A stretch of 19,642 nucleotides of DNA from JBGOUJ01 sp041477005. Its GTDB lineage: Bacteria; Acidobacteriota; Terriglobia; Bryobacterales; JACQDG01. The notes beneath the pieces were generated by a model that was given only the letters and a program-made list of their open reading frames with translations, was not told the DNA's origin and made no database searches. The position numbers and the translations under genes are program-made. Positions 14,730 through 19,642 of the stretch are shown here, in pieces (position 1 is the first letter of the stretch; the number at the start of each line of letters is the position of its first letter). Where the stretch lies: assembly GCA_041477005.1 (NCBI GenBank), contig JBGOUJ010000069.1:1-19642 (forward strand), read 5' to 3'.

Positions 14730-15764
14730 ATGGATTCCGGCGATCCGGCCAACATCCTGGTAGTCCGCCTGGGCTCGATGGGCGACATCATCCACACGCT
14801 CCCGGCGGTCGCCACCCTCAAGCACAGTTTCCCCCGCGCTCGCCTGACCTGGGCGATCGAGGCGCGCTGGGCCGCGCTCCTGCGTGACAACCCGTTCGTG
14901 GACCGGGTGATTCCGCTCGACCTGTCGGGCTGGCGTCGCCGCTGGTGGCGCTCTGACAACTGGAACGAGCTGCTCGCCGTCTGCCGCGATCTCCGCACCG
15001 CGCGCTTCGATCTGGCCGTCGATCTGCAGGGCTTGATCAAGTCCGCCCTGGTGGCCAGCGTCGCCCACCCGGACCGTATTTTCGGCTTTCACCACCTTCT
15101 GGCGCGCGAGCGGGCGGCCGGCCTGTTCTATTCCCACAAGGTCCACACCGAGGCTCCCCACAAGGTGGGCCAGAACCTCGACCTGGTCGCAGCCGCCGGG
15201 GCCACCCAGAGACTGGTGGAATTCCCGATCCCCGATTTCCCTCCCCAAGGCGAGTTGCCCGATTCCGACTTTGTCCTGGCCAGCCCCATCGCCGGCTGGA
15301 AATCCAAGCAGTGGCCGGCGGACTATTATGCGCCGCTCGCCCGCCGGCTTCGGGACCACTACGGCTGGCCCCTGGTCATCAACTGCGGGCCGTCAGAGCG
15401 CGAGGAAGCTGCAGCGATCGTCCACCAGGCGCCGCCCTCCGGCGCGATCCTAAATGTAACTTCGGTCGAAGGCCTCATCGGTGTGACCCGACGCGCCCGC
15501 GCCGTGATCGGCCTGGACAGCGGCCCGCTTCACCTGGCCGCGGCCCTGGCCAAGCCCGGCGTCGCTCTATACGGCCCCACCGACCCGGCCCGCAACGGCC
15601 CCTACGGCTCGACCTTCACCGTTCTGCGCTCCCCCGATGCCGTTACCACTTATCAGCGCTCCAGCAGCATTGCTCGGAGCATGCAAGCGCTCGATCCTGG
15701 ACAGGTTTTTCAGGCCCTCGAAGCGCAGATCGCCAGACACTCCGTCCTGGAGCCTCATCAATGA
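14730..15764 (+). CDS. waaC: ADP-heptose:LPS heptosyltransferase I
   Basis: 344 aa, GT9 family. WaaC attaches the first heptose to Kdo-lipid A. It begins with a short leader and ILVVRLGSMGDIIHTLPAV, the family's N-terminal signature. The acceptor half holds FDLAVDLQGLIKSALVA. The donor half holds ASPIAGWKSKQWPADYYAPL and GLDSGPLHLAAALAKPGVA followed by YGPTDPARNGPYG, which is WaaC-like and lacks the Cys cluster of WaaF. The ATG at 14730 lies 1 nt after the stop of the nucleotidyltransferase-like gene, and its TGA overlaps the ATG of the GDSL gene (ATGA). The frame is open upstream to 14685, but the shorter start fits the family. Confidence 0.92.
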   Translation: MDSGDPANILVVRLGSMGDIIHTLPAVATLKHSFPRARLTWAIEARWAALLRDNPFVDRVIPLDLSGWRRRWWRSDNWNELLAVCRDLRTARFDLAVDLQGLIKSALVASVAHPDRIFGFHHLLARERAAGLFYSHKVHTEAPHKVGQNLDLVAAAGATQRLVEFPIPDFPPQGELPDSDFVLASPIAGWKSKQWPADYYAPLARRLRDHYGWPLVINCGPSEREEAAAIVHQAPPSGAILNVTSVEGLIGVTRRARAVIGLDSGPLHLAAALAKPGVALYGPTDPARNGPYGSTFTVLRSPDAVTTYQRSSSIARSMQALDPGQVFQALEAQIARHSVLEPHQ

Positions 15765-16843
15765 AACGAATCCTGCTTGTCTTTGCGTTCGCCGCGCTTT
15801 TCTCCGCCCTCCATCTTCCTGCGCAGCAGCCGGCCGGCTTGCTGAACCGGGTCAGCGCTCAAAAACTCTACCGACAGGTGGTCGACCTGATGGAAGCGAC
15901 CTCCATCGCCATCCCGGACTTGGGACGCGCCGGCGGCCCGCTGATCGAGAATGCCCGGCAGGACGCCAAAGCGCTCGAAGGCGGCTCCACTTACAATCAC
16001 GGTGGCATCCTCTACCGTCTCCTCACCAATCTCCGCGTGTATCTGGACATCGCCGGCGCCCTTCCCAAGCCCTATCCGCTCGGCGACGAGGCGCACAAGC
16101 AACTGCTCACCCTGCGCGAAGCCGGCGACCACCTGGAAGCCCACTTTCGCGCCCTGCTCGAAAGCAAAGAGCAGCAGCTCCGCAACCCCGACCGCGATAA
16201 CCTGCGCCGCTACGCCGAGGCGGACAACACGCTCGGCCCGCCGAAGTCCGGCGAGACCCGCGTGGTCTTCCTCGGCGACTCCATCACCGACGGCTGGCGT
16301 CTGAATCAGTATTTCCAGGAGAAGCCCTACGTCAACCGCGGCATCGGCGGCCAGATCACCGGAGAAATGCTGGGCCGGATGAAAGCCGACGTCCTCGACC
16401 TGAAGCCGGCCGCCGTGCTGATCCTGGCCGGGACGAACGACATCGCGCGCGGCGTCCTGGTCTCGACCATCCGCAACAACCTTTCGATGATCGCCGACCT
16501 GGCCGCCGCCAACCGCATCAAGCCCATCTTCGCGTCGATCCTGCCGGTCAGCGATTATCACAAGGACAAAGACCCCTCCTACGAGATGAGCAAGACCCGC
16601 CCGCCGGCGACGATCCTCGAGTTGAATCAATGGATCGAGTCGATGTGCCGGCAGCGCGGCTTCACCTACTGCGACTACTTTTCAGGGCTCGTGGACGCGC
16701 AGGGCTTCCTGAAGGCCGAGTACGCCAATGACGGCCTGCACCCCAACGCCGACGGCTACCGGGTGATGGGCCCCATCGCCCAGGCTGCCATCGACCGCAC
16801 GGTCCTCCCCACCCCCAGGAAGCGGAGCAAGAAATCGCAATGA
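15761..16843 (+). CDS. Secreted GDSL/SGNH-family hydrolase
   Basis: 360 aa. The signal peptide is MKRILLVFAFAALFSALHLPA. Residues 23-155 form a helical N-terminal domain that I cannot assign. The SGNH hydrolase domain follows with all four blocks: Ser174 in GDSIT (block I), Gly194-197 in NRGIGGQIT (block II), Asn226 in GTND (block III), and Asp324/His327 in DGLHP (block V). The catalytic triad is therefore complete. Such enzymes are esterases or acetylesterases acting on lipids or glycans. Placed between waaC and an SDR gene and joined by 4-nt ATGA overlaps on both sides, it may trim acyl or acetyl groups from LPS or periplasmic glycans, but the substrate is unknown. The C-terminus is basic (TPRKRSKKSQ). 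Confidence 0.88.
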   Translation: MKRILLVFAFAALFSALHLPAQQPAGLLNRVSAQKLYRQVVDLMEATSIAIPDLGRAGGPLIENARQDAKALEGGSTYNHGGILYRLLTNLRVYLDIAGALPKPYPLGDEAHKQLLTLREAGDHLEAHFRALLESKEQQLRNPDRDNLRRYAEADNTLGPPKSGETRVVFLGDSITDGWRLNQYFQEKPYVNRGIGGQITGEMLGRMKADVLDLKPAAVLILAGTNDIARGVLVSTIRNNLSMIADLAAANRIKPIFASILPVSDYHKDKDPSYEMSKTRPPATILELNQWIESMCRQRGFTYCDYFSGLVDAQGFLKAEYANDGLHPNADGYRVMGPIAQAAIDRTVLPTPRKRSKKSQ

Positions 16844-17481
16844 TTTTCTTGGCCGGTGGCACCGGCTACCTGGGCCGCGCGCTAATCCCGCGCCTGGCGG
16901 CCCAGGGACAGCAAGTGCGCGCCCTGGTCCGCCCCGGCTCCGAGGGCAAGCTCCCGCCGGGTTGCGAACCGGTCAGGGGCAACGTGCTGGACGCCGCCTC
17001 CTTCGCCTCGCGCGTCCCGCCCGCCGACACGTGGGTCCACCTGGTAGGCGTCTCGAAGCCGGCCCCATGGAAAGCCGCGCAGTTCCGGGCGATCGATCTC
17101 GGCTCGGTCCGCGCCGCCGTCGCCGCCGCTCGGGAGGCCGCCATCCGCCACTTCGTCTACGTCAGCGTCGCCCATCCGGCTCCGGTAATGAAAGCCTACA
17201 TCGACGTGCGCACGGAATGCGAAGCGCTCATTACCGCCGCCGGCTTCGATTCGACGATTTTCCGCCCCTGGTACATACTCGGCCCCGGCCACCGCTGGCC
17301 GCTGCTGCTCGTCCCGTTCTACAAGCTGTTTGAGGTCATCCCGTCGACCCGTGAAAGCGCCCTCCGCCTCGGCCTGGTCACCCTAGAGCAGATGACGGCC
17401 GCCTTGCTGTGGGCCGTCCGGAACCCTGCTGCCGGCGCCCGCGTTGTGGAGGTAGCCCAGATCCGCCGGCCGCCGGGCTGA
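16840..17481 (+). CDS. Atypical SDR / NmrA-like NAD(P)-binding protein
   Basis: 213 aa. The N-terminal Rossmann motif (FLAGGTGYLGRALIPRL, glycines at residues 6, 7, 9 and 12) and the short length mark the atypical SDR/NmrA-like group. Later strands RHFVYVSVAH and FDSTIFRPWYILGPGHRWP follow the extended-SDR pattern. The classical YxxxK pair is not obvious: the Ser of YVSVAH is present, and Tyr119 in APVMKAYIDVRTECE is a candidate. The enzyme may be a reductase, a quinone oxidoreductase or a redox sensor. The start overlaps the GDSL stop (ATGA); the stop is 17 nt before the DUF255 gene. No signal peptide; cytoplasmic. Substrate unknown. Confidence 0.8.
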   Translation: MIFLAGGTGYLGRALIPRLAAQGQQVRALVRPGSEGKLPPGCEPVRGNVLDAASFASRVPPADTWVHLVGVSKPAPWKAAQFRAIDLGSVRAAVAAAREAAIRHFVYVSVAHPAPVMKAYIDVRTECEALITAAGFDSTIFRPWYILGPGHRWPLLLVPFYKLFEVIPSTRESALRLGLVTLEQMTAALLWAVRNPAAGARVVEVAQIRRPPG

Positions 17482-17498
17482 CGCGGTAGCATGGGGAC

Positions 17499-19642
17499 GT
17501 GCTTCCCTGTGTGTGCCTGGCGCTGCTGGCCGGCGCTCTCCAGATCGCCCCCGACGCCCTCCCCGGCGCGCCGCCGCTGACGCGCCCTGTGGTCCAAAAG
17601 CTGAAAGGGGCCTGGTCGGCGCAACCGCCGTCCTACAAGCCCCGCACGCGCCACCTTCGCCCCGACGGCTCGCCGCTTTACACCAACCGCCTGTTTCTCG
17701 AATCCAGCCCCTACTTGCTCCAGCACGCCCACAATCCCGTCAACTGGTACCCGTGGGGCAGCGAAGCGTTCGAGACGGCGCGCAAGCTGGGCCGACCAGT
17801 GCTCTTGAGCGTCGGGTATTCGACGTGCCATTGGTGTCATGTCATGGAGGAAGAGTCGTTCGAAGACGTGGAAATCGCCCGCTATCTGAACGCCAACTAC
17901 ATCGCCATCAAGGTGGACCGTGAGGAGCGGCCCGATGTTGACGCCATTTACATGAGCGCCGTGCAAGCCCTGACCGGCAGCGGCGGCTGGCCCATGACGG
18001 TCTGGCTCACTCCGGATCGCAAGCCTTTCTTCGGCGGAACCTACTTCCCGCCGGCCGACTTCCGCAACGTGCTCGGCAAGCTGAAGAGCGCCTACACGGC
18101 CCAGCCCGATCGTATCGCCGCCTCGACGGCCGAGCTGACCCGGGCCATCGAGCAATCGCTCGCCCCCCGCGCCGGCACGGGCCTGCCGCAGCCCAACGTC
18201 CTGCGGGACGCCTTCGGCGCCACCCAGTCCCGTTTCGATTCCACCAATGGCGGTCCTCGGGGCGCTCCGAAGTTCCCGAGCAGCCTGGCCCTCCGTTTCC
18301 TGCTCCGCTATCACCGCCGCACCGGCGACCGGCAGGCGCTCGACATGGCCGCCCTGACGCTCGAGAAGATGGCGGCCGGCGGCATCTACGATCAGGTCGG
18401 CGGAGGTTTTCACCGCTACTCCACCGACGCCCGCTGGCTGGTTCCGCACTTCGAGAAGATGCTTTACGACAACGCGCTTCTCGTTGTGATGTATCTCGAG
18501 GCCTACCAGGCCACGGGCCGCGCCGGCTTCGCGCGTATCGCCCGCGAAATCCTCCGCTACCTCGAACGAGACATGACTTCGCCCGACGGCGCCTTCTACT
18601 CCGCCACCGACGCCGACAGTCTCACGCCGGCGGGCAAGCGCGAGGAAGGTTATTTCTTCACCTGGACTCCGGCGGAAATCGAGACCGCCCTCGGCTCGGC
18701 CCGCGCGCAGTCCTTCAACGCCCACTACGGCGTCACCCGCGAGGGCAATTTCCAAAGCCGCAATATTCTCCGTGTGGCGGAGGCGCCGGCGGCCTCGGGG
18801 CCCGCCGCTGCGCTTCCACCCGATCTGGAAAGATCGCGGGAGATCCTCTACGCCGCCCGCGATACGCGCCCGCGCCCGCTGCGCGACGAGAAGATCCTCA
18901 CTGCCTGGAACGGCCTGGCCATCTCGGCCTTCGCGCAGGCGGCGCTCGTGTTGGGCGATCCGCGCTACGCCGCACGCGCGTCGCGCGCCGCCGATTTCCT
19001 GCTCCGAAACCTCCGCCGCAACGGCCGCCTGCTCCGCAGTTACAAGAACGGCAAGGCCCAGCACGACGCTTATCTCGACGACTACGCCTTCCTCATCGCC
19101 GGCCTCCTCGATCTATACGAATCCACCGGCGAACCCCGCTGGCTGCAGGAAGCCGTGAGCCTCGATCGAGTCCTCGAGCAGCACTTCGAGGACGCCAACA
19201 ACGGCGGCTTCTTTGCCACCAGCGACGACCACGAGCGGCTGCTGGCCCGCGAGAAGCCCGGTTACGACAGCGCCGAACCCTCTGGCAATTCGGTCGAAAT
19301 CACCAACCTGCTCCGCCTGGCCGAGTTCTCGACCGACGAACGCTACCGCCGCCGCGCCGAGCGCGCGCTCCGCGCTTTCGACGGCACCCTCACCAAGTCC
19401 CCCCTCGCGCTGTCCGAAATGCTTCTGGCCGTCGACTTCTATTTCGACACGCCCAAGGAAATCGTCATCGTCACGGCGCAGTCCCGAGCCGACGCCGAGC
19501 CTCTGCTCGCTCCGCTCCGGACGACGTTTCTGCCGAACCGGATCCTCACCGTGGTCAACCAGGGCGAGCCGCTTAATTCTTTGGCGAAACTGGTTCCACT
19601 GGTCGAAAGCAAGGTGGCCGAAAAAGGCAAGGCGACCGCCTA
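17499..19642 (+). CDS. DUF255 thioredoxin-like protein (YyaL/SSP411 family), 3' end cut
   Basis: At least 714 aa, cut by the window end inside a codon (…KGKATA, then TA). The family tail usually continues Y-V-C, so only about 15-25 residues are missing. After a hydrophobic N-terminus (MLPCVCLALLAGALQIAPDA) that looks like a signal peptide, the thioredoxin-like DUF255 domain carries STCHWCHVM with Cys110 and Cys113, and VKVDREERPDVD-type residues. GSGGWPMTVWLTPD and FGGTYFPP follow. The rest is an (alpha/alpha)6-barrel-like glycosidase fold with KMAAGGIYDQVGGGFHRYS, PHFEKMLYDNA and DEKILTAWNGLAI. Human SPATA20 and Bacillus YyaL belong here; the molecular role is unproven. The start is GTG at 17499, right after an in-frame stop. 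Most relatives are cytosolic, so the signal peptide, if real, is unusual. Last gene of the LPS-led cluster. Confidence 0.92.
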   Translation, partial: MLPCVCLALLAGALQIAPDALPGAPPLTRPVVQKLKGAWSAQPPSYKPRTRHLRPDGSPLYTNRLFLESSPYLLQHAHNPVNWYPWGSEAFETARKLGRPVLLSVGYSTCHWCHVMEEESFEDVEIARYLNANYIAIKVDREERPDVDAIYMSAVQALTGSGGWPMTVWLTPDRKPFFGGTYFPPADFRNVLGKLKSAYTAQPDRIAASTAELTRAIEQSLAPRAGTGLPQPNVLRDAFGATQSRFDSTNGGPRGAPKFPSSLALRFLLRYHRRTGDRQALDMAALTLEKMAAGGIYDQVGGGFHRYSTDARWLVPHFEKMLYDNALLVVMYLEAYQATGRAGFARIAREILRYLERDMTSPDGAFYSATDADSLTPAGKREEGYFFTWTPAEIETALGSARAQSFNAHYGVTREGNFQSRNILRVAEAPAASGPAAALPPDLERSREILYAARDTRPRPLRDEKILTAWNGLAISAFAQAALVLGDPRYAARASRAADFLLRNLRRNGRLLRSYKNGKAQHDAYLDDYAFLIAGLLDLYESTGEPRWLQEAVSLDRVLEQHFEDANNGGFFATSDDHERLLAREKPGYDSAEPSGNSVEITNLLRLAEFSTDERYRRRAERALRAFDGTLTKSPLALSEMLLAVDFYFDTPKEIVIVTAQSRADAEPLLAPLRTTFLPNRILTVVNQGEPLNSLAKLVPLVESKVAEKGKATA

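Noticed and set aside
17319..19064. A 581-codon open frame on the minus strand opposite the SDR and DUF255 genes
   Set aside because: Same reasoning: the plus strand carries CHWC, GGTYFPP and other DUF255 motifs, and the antisense translation is low-complexity with no known motif.

Overview
The window is a GC-rich piece of bacterial chromosome, apart from its first ~64 bases, which are only about 31% GC. The lipid A and inner-core LPS genes (Kdo transferase, LpxK, heptosyltransferases) point to a Gram-negative organism. Several secreted or membrane proteins of unknown function, a B12-type methylmalonyl-CoA mutase subunit without its cobalamin domain, a signal-peptide-bearing DUF255 protein and NYN/OST-HTH proteins fit Acidobacteriota (Bryobacterales/Solibacter-like) best. 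That placement is inference from family content, not from a marker gene. Both outer genes are incomplete: prfA on the left and the DUF255 gene on the right, so the window looks like a whole contig.

Left part (1-5230). A release factor 1 gene (minus strand) breaks off exactly at the GGQ catalytic motif, where an AT-rich sequence begins. Upstream of it lie a 77-bp nested inverted repeat and a YqhQ-like DUF1385 membrane protein gene. Divergent from that is a two-gene plus-strand unit (small membrane protein, then a LolA-like periplasmic protein), convergent with a minus-strand pair (secreted protein with a Lys/Asp-rich tail, and a membrane-anchored unknown). An HD-domain hydrolase follows, with a recognisable promoter, a leader hairpin and a terminator.

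Middle part (5319-10329). The catalytic subunit of methylmalonyl-CoA mutase is translationally coupled to a small membrane protein on the minus strand. On the plus strand are a 92-aa conserved-looking protein of unknown role with its own terminator, and a MEMO1-family protein. Convergent with the last is a NYN ribonuclease-fold protein carrying two OST-HTH/LOTUS domains. A 68-aa membrane protein with a terminator follows.

Right part (10330-19642). A minus-strand secreted protein starts head-to-head with, and overlaps, a long plus-strand LPS operon. The operon begins with one 778-codon gene that fuses Kdo transferase (WaaA) to the lipid A 4'-kinase LpxK. It continues with heptosyltransferase II (WaaF), a degenerate RfaE2/HldE-like nucleotidyltransferase, heptosyltransferase I (WaaC), a secreted GDSL/SGNH hydrolase, an atypical SDR/NmrA-like protein and a thioredoxin-like DUF255 (YyaL) protein cut by the window end. 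Most of these genes overlap by 4-26 nt or sit 1 nt apart. They are therefore very likely one transcript that completes lipid A, adds Kdo and adds the first heptoses.

The points most worth a second look are the interruption of prfA at GGQ, the WaaA-LpxK fusion, the HxGH-less nucleotidyltransferase inside the heptose genes, and the NYN-OST-HTH protein. No CRISPR array, IS transposase, tRNA or rRNA was seen.
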